From the NCBI GenBank assembly GCA_005406025.1, contig BGZK01000291.1, positions 450,655 through 514,654 on the forward strand: a stretch of 64,000 bases of DNA, written 5' to 3'. The notes below the pieces were generated by a model. That model searched no databases, was not told where the DNA came from, and saw nothing but the letters and a program-made list of their open reading frames with translations. The translations under genes and the position numbers were made by a program. Shown here piece after piece: positions 1 through 13,690 of this stretch. The stretch's first letter is position 1. Each line of letters begins with the position of its first letter. This DNA comes from Eumeta japonica. Its lineage: Eukaryota; Arthropoda; Insecta; Lepidoptera; Psychidae.

Positions 1-517
1 TGACAACATTATTTCTGTTTGAATGGGTTAATTTGAACCAATACTTTACCAACTCTCGATAATTCTAACTCTAAAGAGTTTTTTTTTACATTATTTCTTA
101 AACACAGAAATGAATACTTAGTTTCAGAACTGAAAAAAATACTTAGATTAAAAACTGTCACCTTGCATAGTTGCAATACACTGAGTATAAATTGTCCTTT
201 GAGATAATTTATCTAAATGGTTTATGAACAGAATAAGGGTTAAAAGAAATAAATTGTAATTTATAAAATTCTTTACTGCAACAATACGTAGAATAACTAG
301 ATTTAACACCATAACAATGCAAAAAAGTATCACTAGGGCCCAGGTTCTTGATACTTTTGTTATATAATATGTATGTAATATACAGAACAAAAGTATATAG
401 AATCTTAAATTACAGATTAATCAAACTAAGAAATTCAGTTTACTTTTTAAACAATTTTTTATTTGTTTCTTTTTTTATTTACACAAAATATACAAATCAT
501 GTTAAATATTTTTTTTT
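1..517. other. Non-coding AT-rich flank
   Basis: No coding exon, RNA gene or clear repeat is visible. Open frames here are short, AT-rich and without domain resemblance. Confidence 0.5.
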
Positions 518-1729
518 GTGATAGAGACTCGATGTAATTTTATTATCGCCCGTAGTATTTCAAATGAAGGAAAAATGTTTACAAGTTATTTTTCAGATTT
601 TTTTAAATCTTTTCTGTTAAATGTAATGGATGAGTCACAGGGTTCAGTTCTTCGACCATTTCTATTTCTAGTTTATATTAATGATTTTACACACCTTGTA
701 AAGGGCAAGCATGAGATTGTACTGCTTGCTGATAAGGTTAATAGACAACGAGATTTAGATGAAGAAAATTGTATACTATCTGAGAAGTAGTCGAGTGGTT
801 TACAATTAAAAATCTTTTGCTCAATGAGTAGAAAACAAAAATAATTAAATTTTCGTTGTCTAATACTAAATTGATTGACACAAACGTAGTAGTCAGGGGA
901 CGAGATACTGGATATTGTGGACACGACCCAACTTCTTGGTCTGATTTTAGATACTAAGTTACAGTGGAATTTCCATTTAACGAAATTGGTGAAAAAGCTT
1001 AGTTCTGCAGCATACATAGTCAAAAGAATTCGGTGGCTTACAAATGAAAGCACTGCAAGATTAGTTTATTTTAGTTCCTTTCGTAGTTTTATGACCCATG
1101 GAATTTTAATATGGGGTCATGCGGCCGATATAAACAGAATTTTCATGCTGCAGAAGCGGGCTATTCGTGCCATTTATAACTTGAGACCAACAGCATCACT
1201 CAGAGAAAAATTTAAAGAAATTAATATTTTGACTGTACCGTCACAATGCATATACGAAGACGTGGTATATGTCAAAAGAAATGTAAAATCGGCCCAAAAA
1301 ATTAGCGTCATTCATAATATTATCTCTAGACATAAGAATGACCTTGCTGCTCATAAAACCAGTGTCAGCCAATTTAACAAACCATTTAAGGGACCATGTG
1401 TGCGCTTTTGTAATAAGATCCCAGTTGAAATTCAAAATTCGTCATTTCATAAATTTAAAAAAAAATATGTGGTAAGGGCTATTATGCAGTATCTGAATAT
1501 ATTAACGAAAAATACTCGTGGGACTGAACTGCTCGCTGTCAGGCTGTTTCATATAATTTTCAAATGTGCTAGTTTCATTGACGATCTATCATGTGTCTTT
1601 GAGCGAAATCCAAAAATGAATCAGCATTCGGAATGTGTGTTAATGTTAATACCAAAAGAATGCCATAATGACGTAATTCAATTGTAATTCTATTATCTAT
1701 GAAAAAAATATATTTTTGATTTGATTTGA
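518..1729 (+). mobile_element. Inactivated non-LTR retrotransposon (LINE), 3' part of reverse transcriptase
   Basis: This is the 3' half of a LINE reverse-transcriptase ORF, broken into two pieces. The first piece (about 600-787) carries the RT block QGSVLRPFLFLVYINDF, a variant of the common QGSVLGPLLFLIYINDL. The catalytic YADD-type box that should follow is degraded to LLADKV, so the enzyme is dead. The second piece, in another frame (917-1684), holds the thumb and C-terminal region, with LGLILDTKLQW, ARLVYFSSFRSFMTHGILIW and FMLQKRAIRAIYNL, all typical of Jockey/CR1-like LINEs abundant in Lepidoptera. A frameshift and stops separate the pieces. The 3' end at about 1715-1729 is an ATTTGATTTGA-type short repeat, as often seen at the tails of these elements. 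The 5' end, including the endonuclease, is missing, as expected for 5'-truncated insertions. The clade assignment is tentative. Confidence 0.85.
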
Positions 1730-4700
1730 CTATAAGTAAATCATTTTGGGCATATACAACCGCGTATTAAAGCTGTTTTAGAGTTAGTCAAAGGCAAAAG
1801 CATTCTTACCTTACATATTTATAATTAATGTACATGAAGCATTCATAAGTAGCGAAGTTATTTTATGATTTTTTTTGTCAAAAATCCTAAAAAATTAAGT
1901 GGTGTTTAGAGTACTATTTCTTCTGATGGAATGACGAAGACTTTTCAAACAAGGTCTTGAGAAAATGGCTGTAGAGGACAAGAGTCTTAACATTTCACCC
2001 CACCTACTTGAGGTGATTCTGTTGAAATTGTACAGACGAGTATCTTATGTGAAACCCATATAAATTTTACTGCAATAAAAAAAATAAACTTATGAGGTAG
2101 TTTTCGTTATACATTCCTTCGTTGATACAATTAAACAGGAATCCGACTCTCGCCTTCATCGGTTTTTTGTAACCCGCCACTTTATGAATAAACTCAAAAA
2201 CCATATCCTAACACTAGTTTAAGTTACCGTTACGAATAAAATATTTTACCGTGTCCCGTATAGAATCCATATTGTACACTAATTTATATAATTCTTCTTA
2301 TTTCAATGTTTATTATTTGAGGACATCATTTGATAAAGTATAAAGTTACCATTCGGTGAAAACACTGCTGTTATCAGACATAATTTTTATCACCCGCTAC
2401 GCTATGTGATTCAGAGAATAGTAATTCGAGTCGGATATCAAAAATATTCCATTATTCCTTTTTCATTGAAGAGTGCAAGTAATGACTCGCCAGCATTTTA
2501 TTCGACAATTATTATGAAGTTTGAATGTACTATTCTGCGAATAGGTAAAATATTTATTCGACAATTATTACATTATTCATATTACCTATGAATATGAATG
2601 TAATATGTAATTAGTCAGACTTCGTTTAAACAGTTTCTAAATGTAATCCGAGTTATATACCAGAATTAAAATAAATTACAAGCGGAGTTTAAACGCACAT
2701 CGAAGCTTGCTCTAACATGAGCGCCACAATTCTCATTAGACTTTAGTAGATTTGAACTCTCTGCAACATTGCAATATTAGAATTTACAATTGCTATTCCT
2801 ATTTCTGTAACAATATTGCAAATAACTTTTGGCTTTATGAACCTACCACGCAAAAAAATTGCCAATTTATTAAATCTGCAGAATATCCCGCAATATATAA
2901 GACATATTATGTGTTTTTCTTAAAAAAGAAGGTATTATTGATTACGCCATAGTCTCGATTCGCTGACCTAATGGGGGTCAGGTCAAAACTTGACACGTGG
3001 GTTGATAGATCTTCCCTAATTGCAGTTTTTGTCAAGACTTATTTCTTCACTATTAAATTATAATCATAATAAGTGCTATTTGAATCTATACACGCGTATA
3101 ACAAATACTCAAAGATGCGAACTTATGAACCCATACTTTATCTGCTGTGCCGCAGACGAGAGTATTATAGCCTATCGCTGCCCCTGTTGTTGGTTCACAT
3201 TACGTTGGTTGTTGCCGAGTTGGAATTATGTTTGTTCAAATCTACTTGGAGAATAATAACTTTAAGATACAGATTGCGTTGTAGCACGTTCTAAGTACGG
3301 TCAAATATCCTAGCCGATTGTTGTTTTCGAAAGGAAGTGAAAAAATTAGAACGCTCATAAAAAGGTAAACAAATATTCGATAAACATAGTTTTAATTTAT
3401 TAAGAATAAATGCGAATGGCGTTTGCTATGACAAGTGCGTATGTGTGTTAGTTACTGTGTTCTATCTACTACTTACCACGCTTTTGTTTTTTAGATATTA
3501 ACAGATGAGAAAGATAAATATAATATGCATTATCTCCACCCGTTTTATTGTTCGTTAAGTTTAAAGCGCCATAACCATTTTTTTCTGACAACACATGTTT
3601 AAATTATCAGTTCCTAATCACCAAAATTTCATAAAATTATACGAATGAGGAAACTCGATTTCCCACCACAATAACCATTCCCCCATTCCGATGAACCGAA
3701 CTCCACACGATGCGATGACACAGACGTCGAAACGAATTACATGTATCGTCAAATCACACAGCGTATTTTTATCATCGCTATCGGCCGTGACTCAGGAGGG
3801 AATAACGTCATCTCGCGGACCGCGCTTACATCATGCTTTTACATACGTACCTATACGTAAAATACTCCAAATCACACTCTCGCATACAAAATTTCGTCGC
3901 TCTTCAAGACTGATATTGAATGAAAAATCTACATTTCCTTGACAGACAATATACAATAGACGATATTATAAAGTTACACCTTTTCTGTTTGTTAAATAAT
4001 AAGATTGCATAGGGATAAATTGAAGAATTCACATTTGTTTGCAATCAAAATTAGTTAAGAGTAGAAAAGGGTCCAAACATAAAGAATCTGATATTAGACT
4101 CGACTGATATAAATTAGTGTAATGGTTATGGGTCTTGAAACGAAACGATGCAACTCTGAAACCTTTTCGATGTTTATTCAAATGTAATTGAATTCTGGTG
4201 AAACGATAACAGATAAAATAAATAAAAGTAAAATGTATTAGAAAATAAGTTTTAATTTGCTCCTATTTATGTGTAGGTACATATAAATTGACTCCTCTTT
4301 CGTTGCAAAAAATAAATCCTTAATATTTTCATATTTATCATAAACATGTTTTAGTGTATAAAAATACATAAATGTCGGTAACTAAATACAGTGTTGTGAA
4401 TATACAATATTTCTTGTATAGACTGTTGGGCAAAAACGGATCGTTACTGAAACATACCTTATAAAGAAACATTTTTATTCATTGCAATCTCTAAAGTTTA
4501 TGAAATAAACGAATATAAAAATCGATTCAAAAACCTGTTTAAACAATTTTTTCAACTGTCCTCAAAAACAATTAATTAGTTGTTTTTGAAGTGGGTTTCA
4601 ACTAAAGCAAAGCCAAAGAACATATTATATATAAATATGAATTTAAAACGTTAAGTATGGAGTCAAAAAAAATCTTGTTCTTAGAAGAAACACAACTGCG

Positions 4701-5269
4701 TCTGACTTATTTTTTGCTGAAACGGACGCCAAAAAACAACTCATTAGGTGTTTTCGAAGTCAGTTTTTGTGCAAAAAAAAAAAGTTTTCGAGGGCGGTTT
4801 CTATTTTTTTTTTAATTATTTTATTTCTACTTTTTTAGTTATCAAGTAATTCTAACTCTATAATTCTTTAGCTACTTTACATGGGGTGTAGGCCATGGTT
4901 AATAAAATCGGCCAGGCATCTTCTATACTTTTGTACGAAGCAAATGGGAAAGCAGTTCCATTCCCGAATTACTTTCCAATCATTCCAGGGTCTTAACGTT
5001 CTTAGTTGGAGTGCAACTCCTAAATTATCCTTAAACAAACTACAAAAGTTATACTTATTCTTTATAATATAAAAGGTCTATAATTCATACAGATTTACAT
5101 TTTCATACACTTCCACATTAAATTAATTCACTCTGTTTCTACTGTTATTGCTGAGAGTTCTGATGTGTTCCTGCTACGATTATAACGTTGGAATTATATA
5201 AATGAATGAAAATATGTAGGTAGATTAATACCTAAGTAATTCATTTTAATTTTGTGTATAATAGGTTTT
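1730..5269. other. Non-coding, AT-rich, no gene recognised
   Basis: No exon with a recognisable domain was found. An 18-nt direct repeat (TTTATTCGACAATTATTA) occurs at 2497-2514 and 2553-2570. The ORF at 4881-5072 has no domain resemblance and is probably chance. Confidence 0.5.
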
Positions 5270-5655
5270 GCTGATAGCCATTGAAGAGTAGTTTATGGCG
5301 ACAAATCGCAGTATGAACGCTTAACTCCTAAACGTTCAGGAATGCTACGGTTTTCCATCATCAGCTCAACAGCATGACATGATAACTACCATACGCAAAA
5401 ATTTGAACGAAAAAAGCAACTCAAACACACTAAGTGTGCCTACATTTGCGGGTTTCCCTGGATTTTTCTAGGATACGATCATTAGATCCTGACTTTGCGA
5501 CTATCGGACCAACTCGGGAGTATACCCTTCGAACAAAAGAAAAATTTTCGAAATCGGTCCACAATCGACGAAATTATCGCTGAACATACATAATATAAAT
5601 ATATATATATATACACATGGACATAAAACCTCCTCCTTTTTTGAAGTCGGTTAAA
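5270..5655 (+). repeat. Dispersed lepidopteran-type repeat remnant
   Basis: The segment at about 5490-5655 has the wording of a widespread lepidopteran interspersed repeat: an 'aaatcggtccacaatcgac' block, then 'gaaattatcgctgaacata', an AT run and the tail 'cctcctttttgaagtcggtt' followed by A's. A related copy is found at 47450-48165 of this window, which shows directly that it is repetitive. No protein is encoded. The left boundary is uncertain and the parent element is unknown. Confidence 0.5.
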
Positions 5656-8600
5656 AATTTGCGATTAGATGCCGTACAATCAACGTCAATGATTAATATT
5701 TTGTCTTCAAATACTTATTATATTGTTCTTATCTAATAAATTATGTGATTTCATTTGAAATTAATATTAAACTGTTAAAAGCATTTTTTTAATATTATAC
5801 TCAAAACCGTGATACCTATGTCCGGTATATATTGTTTTATCGTATATTGAATACGCATTCGCGTTGCACGATTATTTAGTTAAATTGTAACGATTTTTAT
5901 TTCAATTACTACTCTGATATTAAATGTGACTAAAGTTCACGTATCTAATTAGCTCATTTTTGTCAAAAGTGCAATAAAATAATATCATTTTTTTTTCTTT
6001 TTTTTTTTTTTTGTTTAATATTATTCTATTGCACTTTAAGTTAAAGTGCAATATTATTACAATTCCAGGATAGCAAACACAATAAGAAATTCGATAAAGA
6101 TAACTACCTAAAGCCAGCTTCATTTTCCTGCTGTTGTGACAGACTACATATAATTAATGTTGTCGGGCGTTCGGTATTATTACTGTATTATTAGAGCTGG
6201 CAATGCCCAGCCAGATAAGAAAAGGTCATCGGTCGACCGGCGGATGTCGGGTGCATGTCACAGCGATAACGGCGATAGCCGAGTTCGTGGGCACATAAAT
6301 ACGTACACTCGACACGTGCATATATTTGACATGAATGCGTGCGGACGCTGCGAACGCATAGCCCGACTCTAGAAAAATTAATTACATTCCGTCGGTACAC
6401 ATGCGATCACAACGTTTCATTTGCCGACTCCTAATTCCAATATAATGAAGCGCACGCAATGACTCGCACAATTTTTCGTGTTCAATAGCATACGGCGAGA
6501 GCTGAACTTTAAGACCACCCGCCGAACGAAGTTAGCGACGAGACTCGGGCGCAGCTACGGTCAAGAAAGTTATGACAGCGATAATACCACAGATTATTTT
6601 ACTGCAATTCTATGATTGAACGAAATATTAACGCATCATTTACTTTGCAGTAAGTGCGCCAACGGCCGAATGGACAATATCGGAAACAGCAGTATCAGAG
6701 ATGGTACCTGGTTCGATACCTAATCATGAGCAACTAAGCAATGAGGTTTTAACTTGAACTAAGTATGCAACCAATCCATGTATACTTACGAGAGCACTGA
6801 CGGCGTCGCCCACAATCTTCAATCGGAAATTAAAGCTTGTACGAGTACGTACCTCTCCATTTTTGACGCATGCCGTGGTTGGAAATCTAATAGCGTTATA
6901 CACAAAATTATAATTGCAAACCTACCATGATAATAAAAAAGAACTTAATTGAAACAAAATTAATAACTACTAGATCGACTGCTTCAAAAAATAACACATA
7001 ATTATTGAAGCATTAAATAAATTCTGTACACACCGGGAGATGGAGGTTACGGCTTGAACATTTAACTAGGCAGGAACTTTAATGACATGTTGTAAATAAA
7101 TGATAATTTTATTAAATGGACTCTTTTCATTAATAAGATTTTCATATTTGTAGTGCATATTTTAGCATTATTTAAAAATTAATTTTATACAGGAAGTTTG
7201 GTATCATCCAAACGCAATATAGGATAACACTTAGTATGGAAAAAAAACTAGTAAGAAGCAAATGTTAATTCACGACATTTTTATCTTTAACGTTATGTTA
7301 TCGCAATGATCACAATATGTATATTATTCCTTAGTATTTCAGAGATAACATACAATTCTCGAGAAGCTACATCCCGACATGTTTATATTGTCTATTACAT
7401 AAATTCATATGATACATACACACAATATGCCAAGAACAAAGAAAGTTCAATGACCATCTTTCATCATAATTTTATTATCATGGACGATCGACACATCGCT
7501 ATTTGTATACAATTAAAAGTGTATTAAATCAGTGTCAATGTCTGAACGTGTCGCAACCTAATCTGCTGACGGTAAAGCGCGTACATTCTCAACCCGAATC
7601 GAAGGACTGTTAGGCGAATCCGCGGCGATAGTCCGACAGAACAACGCCTCAACGCGTACACAATACGGCGTTGATGCATCGCGCTCGTCATAAACCAGGA
7701 TTTCCGACGATACGGGAATCGGTATGACTACGCCCATAAACGATATCTAGGCCGTGTGCGTCATGGGCCTTATATGTATAGCATCTTCGGGCGTATTGTT
7801 TATTATGCTCTTGCTATTGTATTCACCCACAAGCTTTATAGGAAGGATCTTACAATTTACATACAGGACGGTGGCCGTGGTGAAGGTTCTCAATAGGTGT
7901 CGTCTGAAAAATATTATATTGAAGTGTTGTGTTGTATTGAATTTTTATTTTTATTTCATATTTCACACTTTAAGGGCTCAAATTAATATTTCATGTAGCT
8001 TTCTATACGGGTAGCAAATATTGTAGTGATTAACATAGTTACTGATAATGCGGAATATTGTGGTTATTTGTTGTATAACTTATTGTGAAAGGAGACCGAG
8101 ATCAGAACCGTAATCAACATCAGTATCAGGATGAATATGACAATGGGAAGGGGGTCGAAATTGATAAAAGAGATTTTTTGTCAAAAAGTAAGGTGTGATA
8201 CGAATGTTATACTACATTCGTACATCTTGACAATTACAACACACAAATCGATACAGTATCATAATTGAAGCCATTGGCCGTAATCGCAAATAAATGTGTG
8301 CGATGAAAGCCGAACAAGCGAGTCATAAGTTGTACCCATTAACAACCCATTTAACATGCCACTACAAGGCACAGCTTTCTCCTCTTAGTGAAGATTATTA
8401 AACTTTCCTATCCAGTCAATGACCAAAATAAATCTTATTGGGTTATTCTAAAATAAAGTTTTATCTATCCAGCTTTGGAATATTTATATATTACAATTTT
8501 AACGTGGTCAGATTTACACCAGACTCATATTTCGTCATATCATATTTGTTTGAATAGACAACATTGTCCTTTGGACTGGACAAAATCTATATTTGCTGCT

Positions 8601-9960
8601 GCTGCCGATGATGATGATGATAAATATGTGCAATATATTTTATGTATGATATTGCTACAGCAACAAGTACTGCACTACAAGCACAAGGTGCATCAAACCT
8701 CATCGTTACAGGCCAATCGCACAGCCAGATTTGAACACATAACAATGCCTGTTTACAAAAATATAACAGAGAGTGAGAATCGAATCGAGATTTCTCCCAT
8801 CTTAACCGAACTACGATCCCTTATGCCGTGAAGACATTTTTTTATAATATAATTCAATGTAAAAAGCATTGCCACAATATCTAGCGATGTAACGTACTAG
8901 ACTCCATTCGTCATAAAAAGTTCGTTGCCCTGTCCTCGTTTTAGGTTAAAGATCCGAGATATGAGGACTTAACAAGAATTACTCATCCGTAGGTCAGCCA
9001 GGACGTGGCAGGACGAAAAGGACGTTTCATCTAGAGCCTTCTTGATTAACTTCTTTATGGATTGTAGGTACCTTCCAGAGTAATATCCCAGCAAGTTTAT
9101 TGCACCCTTGTCGTTTCCGGGCGTTTTGGTAATTTTGAAAAAACTGTCAAGCGCGAGTCGTGATTGTGTGTTCGTGCGCCGTAGGCCATGGCAGTCATGG
9201 TTCTGTGTTTTGATTGATATATTTCTAATTTAAGTCTACAGTATTAATATTATGGACAGTATTGATTTTCAGTGCATGTACATGTTTTTCAATTATGGAA
9301 CATCGATAAGATGTTATACAACTATATAATGTTCATTACGACTATAACTGATTTTTCAGAGATATTAAATATAAAATTATATTATAATAAGAATGTATAT
9401 TCAAAAAAATATATCGTACTTATAAAAAATATTTGAACAAGTGTCATTATGTTTATATGTAAGTATATTGCGGATTAGGATTTATTGTTTCAAGTCGTCA
9501 TTTGTTAATTTACAGATTTTTCATTTATATTTCTACAACTACTTTTAGTTTATTAAAGTAAAACTGACCAGCATCTTGAATGAATATTAAATATAAATTT
9601 CTTTTTTAAGTATTATCAATAATAGGTAATTAAAACAATTTCAATTTTTAAGTAATGAATCTCAAAAAAACAATCACACAAAGAGGCATTGAAATATGTA
9701 GTCCCTAAGTTTTCTACACTTTCAATTTTAGTTTCTATACTTATATGTAAAAATCCCGAAAAAAAGTTTTCTAAAAATAAAATACAATAATGCATGTGGA
9801 ATGACGCAATTCCACAAATGGAAATACGCCTATATGGTAATACGTCAAACCTGTATGGAGAAGAATCATTTCTCGAAGTACGTGTATAAAATCCGAAAAA
9901 AATTATTAAACTAATGTCGTTCTAATTAAACCCTATTACCGCACAAAAGTTATATCATAA
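5656..9960. other. Non-coding region with an inverted repeat around a poly-T tract
   Basis: No gene is recognised. At 5966-5985 and 6018-6037 there is a 20-nt inverted repeat (19 of 20 matching) around a T-rich spacer. A perfect 12-nt dyad (ATTGCACTTTAA / TTAAAGTGCAAT) lies at 6028-6052. A short GAT microsatellite sits near 8608-8622. The sequence at 6150-6560 and 7560-7740 is somewhat richer in CpG than its surroundings but shows no exon. Confidence 0.45.
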
Positions 9961-10380
9961 CAATAATCTATATATGTACATAAAAGGCGATGGTGCGTGT
10001 GTATGTCCCCTATGGACTCCAAACGGCTGGACCAAATTTAATGAAACTTTTGGGAAATCTTCAGATTTGCTAGGCGGGTGATCCTGTGAAAGTTGGTAGC
10101 GATTGGATAAACAGATTTTTCTTGTTTATATTTTTATAACATGTCTGCCAACGAGTATGCGAGCCACCAGGGTATAGGCGTTACCGCTGTCCATATACAC
10201 TTGCGACTTCGTAGGAGTCACAAGTGCTTTGCCGACTTTTTGAATGGAAATATAGATTCGCAGTAGAACACCTGATGGAGAAAAGTGTGAGCTGATGAAG
10301 AGGGGACGTTGTGGGGTGACGGAGGGGAGTGGGCGACCGTAACCGTCACTCACTGGACAAAACACAATAACATAGACTGT
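9961..10380. repeat. Interspersed repeat fragment(s)
   Basis: Two blocks resemble repeats common in moth and butterfly genomes. The first, about 9985-10110, carries 'tgtcccctatggactcc' followed by 'aaacggctggaccaaattt'. The second, about 10140-10365, carries 'gcgttaccgctgtccatata' and 'gtcacaagtgctttgccgac'. The minus-strand frame across the second block (10126-10365) is probably a relic of the repeat rather than a host gene. The assignment is from memory of such repeats and was not checked by alignment. Confidence 0.4.
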
Positions 10381-10860
10381 TATTTCGCGCTTGCATTCTG
10401 TGCGTGGTATTGCACAGGTTGAGCCGGGCTATTTACGCGCTGCAACACAACATGGCTCTACCACAATAAATAGGAATTTTGTGTTATATTATCCATAAAA
10501 AATAATATTTTTTTAGACGTAGCAAGACACTGTTCTTATATCTGTTAAAATATCGTCACATGACCGCTCCTATCCATCCGTTTGAAGTCATCTGTCGATA
10601 GATAATTACTGCTATCCGCGGGAAGCCGGGTCGGTTCACTAGTACTAAATGTAATTTTTAAAATATTATAATTTAAACATGTAAATATAATAAGAAATTT
10701 GTTGAATAAAATTATTTCTTTCTTTCTCATGCGTAAAACGTGAATATATTGGCATTATTACTAAAATCCCGAACAATTATACCAAACAATGCGAAGGAAG
10801 GTAATATATTAATAGCAGTGTATTTAATATCATGCGCTTTAATTTATTTATTTGCGATAC

Positions 10861-10979
10861 CTGCAGATCTGGAATGCGTTTTACAATTTCTATGATTCTG
10901 ACATCAACAGACGCATCTTGATGACGTAACAACCAATTAAGGTATGCCACAATACAACCAAAATTGAAGATGGTGGTCA
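10861..10979 (-). CDS. Possible internal exon, unrecognised gene
   Basis: On the minus strand an acceptor (gatctctag) at 10980 opens a 119-nt segment that ends at a donor (CTGCAG followed by gtatcg) at 10861. The frame, two bases plus 39 codons, reads TIFNFGCIVAYLNWLL near its start and then a charged helix-like stretch ending VKRIPDLQ. Hydrophobic and charged residues alternate more like a real helix-rich protein than the neighbouring chance frames. The block NFGCIVAYL has a faint likeness to the BH1 motif of Bcl-2 proteins (NWGRIVAF), but no BH2 exon was found next to it. The gene identity is unknown and the exon may be false. Confidence 0.22.
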
Positions 10980-11648
10980 CTAGAGATCACATTAAAACCT
11001 ATAAAAAATTAATTAAATTTCAATTAAAAAAAAGTAATAAAAGATGTAGATCAGTCAAATCCTTCAACGTATAAGTATAAAAAATATGAATTAATTATTT
11101 TGAAAGCGACAACAATCCCAAATATACATAACGATTCGTAAATACAACTCAAAACGGTAGATGTTATTAGTGGGATCTTCAAATAAACTTCTCATTAAAA
11201 ACCGGGCTCAGTACATGCCCTTAAAAAGAAAAAAAAAACAACATCGGACACGTCGAGACACGCTCCTGCATTAAAAGTTCCGTATGATATTAAAAATTCT
11301 TCTTGCACGTCAGCACACCGACGAAACAGAAGGCTCAGTAGACATATTGTGATAGAAATTCTATCTAGCCACAAGTTCAAGAAATAGAACGCAACCAAGT
11401 TTAGAAAATGTCAGACTATAAATTTAGTAATACGTTTAGTGCGTCGATTTAGTTCCACTATTGGAGCGTACACCAATCATTCCTATCGTTATATATTATT
11501 TTGCTAAGGTGTTTTTTGTCGATATAAAATATCTAAATAAAAAAAATAAATATACCTATAACAAAATAAAAAATGCGTCTATAATACTGCGTATGATGCT
11601 GTATATTATATAAAATTTGGTTGCCTGTAAAGTCGGTATACGGGCGAA

Positions 11649-12087
11649 AGTTTTACGTGACAACGACTTTGAATGGTAAAATCATTTTAATGTGAATATT
11701 CATTCGTATAGTAGGAAGAAGGATGAAATAATAGTAACAATTTAAAACATTTATTTATACAAAGAATTATATTTAAAACATTAATTTATACAAAGAATCT
11801 CGCACTGAATTTCATATTAACAAAATTTTATTTTTACCTTTACACATACATACGTATTTATATACAAATATACATACAATAACTTGCAATACATTTGCAA
11901 GCTATGCACTAATTCTCTAGTGCTGCGCGCGCGGCAGACCGATCATAGTTGAGTGGGAGAGAGACGCAAGGCATTCGGCGGGCCTCTCTCTCGTTCGGTG
12001 ACTCATCGTTACGTTACCGAGCGTTACACCTTTTTCATAAGTGACTCCCAGCCGCAACCTAATTTAAGACGTTGTCACGTCAAAACT
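11649..12087. repeat. Element with inverted termini (MITE-like)
   Basis: AGTTTTACGTGACAACGAC at 11649-11667 is matched in inverted orientation at 12068-12087, with one inserted base and one substitution. Between them lies AT-rich DNA, including a duplicated 'acaaagaat' block at about 11743-11800, and then a GC-rich part (11920-12060) with a GCGCGCGC core. No transposase is encoded. The structure suits a non-autonomous DNA transposon, but no target-site duplication could be defined. Confidence 0.4.
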
Positions 12088-13355
12088 AATTTGTTACTAT
12101 TTTGTAGAATAATATATTTAAAATAAAAAAAATATTTACATTTATTTATTTCTACTTTATTTTATTACGTAACTGACCACTATTAATGCGTAGTATTGCA
12201 CGGGTCACCTAGTACACTTTATTCTTACATATATTATGGTACCTACGAACGAGTGGTAAAATGGTAAATGTGACGTCTTTTAGAAGTATTATTTATGGCC
12301 TGTGAAATAAAGATATTTTTGAATTATACATTTTAAATTATGTGAATCTATGTCCATATAATTAACGAATAAAATATATTTTAATGGATTATAGGAACAA
12401 TTAAAAATTTACTGATTTATTTATGTCCTTGGGAAACAATAATTTTTTGCGTTTTAATATATTTCTTTTAAATATATTTATATTAAACCTGTAATGAATC
12501 ATTTACGGGTTTTCTGGTTTTCAAATTTTAAAATAGTAGAAAGAGAACACTTTTACCATCTTTTTGAAAATTCACGAAATAATAATGCAACAGATTGCTT
12601 TATTTTTAAATCTAGACTTAAGTGATATGTACCACTCAAATTGCGTCTATATAAAAATTGACTTTTTTGTTCTATTTTTGATCGCTCAATATTTAATAAA
12701 ATAATAACTGACTTTTTCTTACCATTAACAAAATCAATTAACATATCCAAACAAGAACCAAAACTCATAACATCAGGCAAACAAATATCAGTCCCTCAGT
12801 AATAAAGTTTTTTCTAAACATTTTCGGGACAGAACCCTAAGAAGTCGATAATGAACACTAGACAATTCTTTAAACATAACATTCGTTTCCTGGCACCTCT
12901 CTCCAGCGTTAAGAGCTCTGCAAGCGGACGCGGAATGCGACGTTGAAACCCAAGGGCAAACAAACACATTCCTGCGCCCGCGCCGCCGCCGCCGCGCCGG
13001 TCGGGACTTGTAAGGGCAGGTTGACAGACTACGCAACATCCGGTCGTATTGGGGGAAGCATGATGAGCAATGGAGAGAAACGAATATAACCCAACTACTT
13101 ATATTCGTTTTGTTGAAATTGTTTGTAGGTATTTGAAAAATAAAGCCAATGATTATTGTAGTTCCTCATAAAAACTCAAAGCTAATATTTAATAAAAAAA
13201 AACAAAACTCAATTAAAGTTAATTTTATTTCATAAACAGATAATTGGTTCGAATTTTAGGTAAATAGATTGTAGACGAAAATTTACATTTCGTTTATATT
13301 TAAAAGTCCAACACCAAACATACTTTCCATTTTTCATCAATTTGCAGAGCATACA
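12088..13355. other. Non-coding, no gene recognised
   Basis: No confident exon is seen. Two adjacent minus-strand frames at 12553-12780 and 12788-13039 weakly resemble the C-terminal tail of some LINE proteins (the string FKELSSVHYRLLRVL), but the likeness is too slight to call. Confidence 0.4.
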
Positions 13356-13690
13356 CTAGTCTAACAAAATGTAACCCCAAAAGTCAAGTGAGAATCGCAT
13401 AGGAAGGGTTCCTTGCCACCGTTCACTATTTAACATTACATTTTTTTTAGTAGTTATTGAAAAACAAAAGCAAAAATTCAGATCGAACAAAAAACGACGG
13501 AAAAAATACTTAGTGGACCCCTTTTAATTTTTAACTTTATTTTATTATTTGTTGTCAGAGCGGCTACAGTAATATACACTGAAAATTTCAAGTGTTTACC
13601 TATTCAAAAGATACAGCCCTGTGACAGACGGACGGACGTGCAGACAACGGAGCCTTAGTAATAGACACCCTTTGGGTACAGAATCCTAAA
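13356..13690. repeat. Dispersed repeat remnant
   Basis: Two blocks, at about 13385-13420 ('cgcataggaagggttcct') and 13610-13690 ('gacagacggacggacgtgc', then 'acagaatcctaaaaatt'), follow the pattern of a common insect interspersed repeat that includes a GACAGACGGACGG-type run and a 'gaaccctaaaaa' end. No coding potential is seen. Boundaries are approximate. Confidence 0.45.

Noticed and set aside
6707..6722. GGTTCGATACC as a tRNA B box
   Set aside because: No A box at suitable distance and no cloverleaf can be drawn.
12553..13039. Possible LINE C-terminal remnant on the minus strand
   Set aside because: Only a short string (FKELSSVHYRLLRVL) is suggestive and the adjoining frame gives no further matching blocks.
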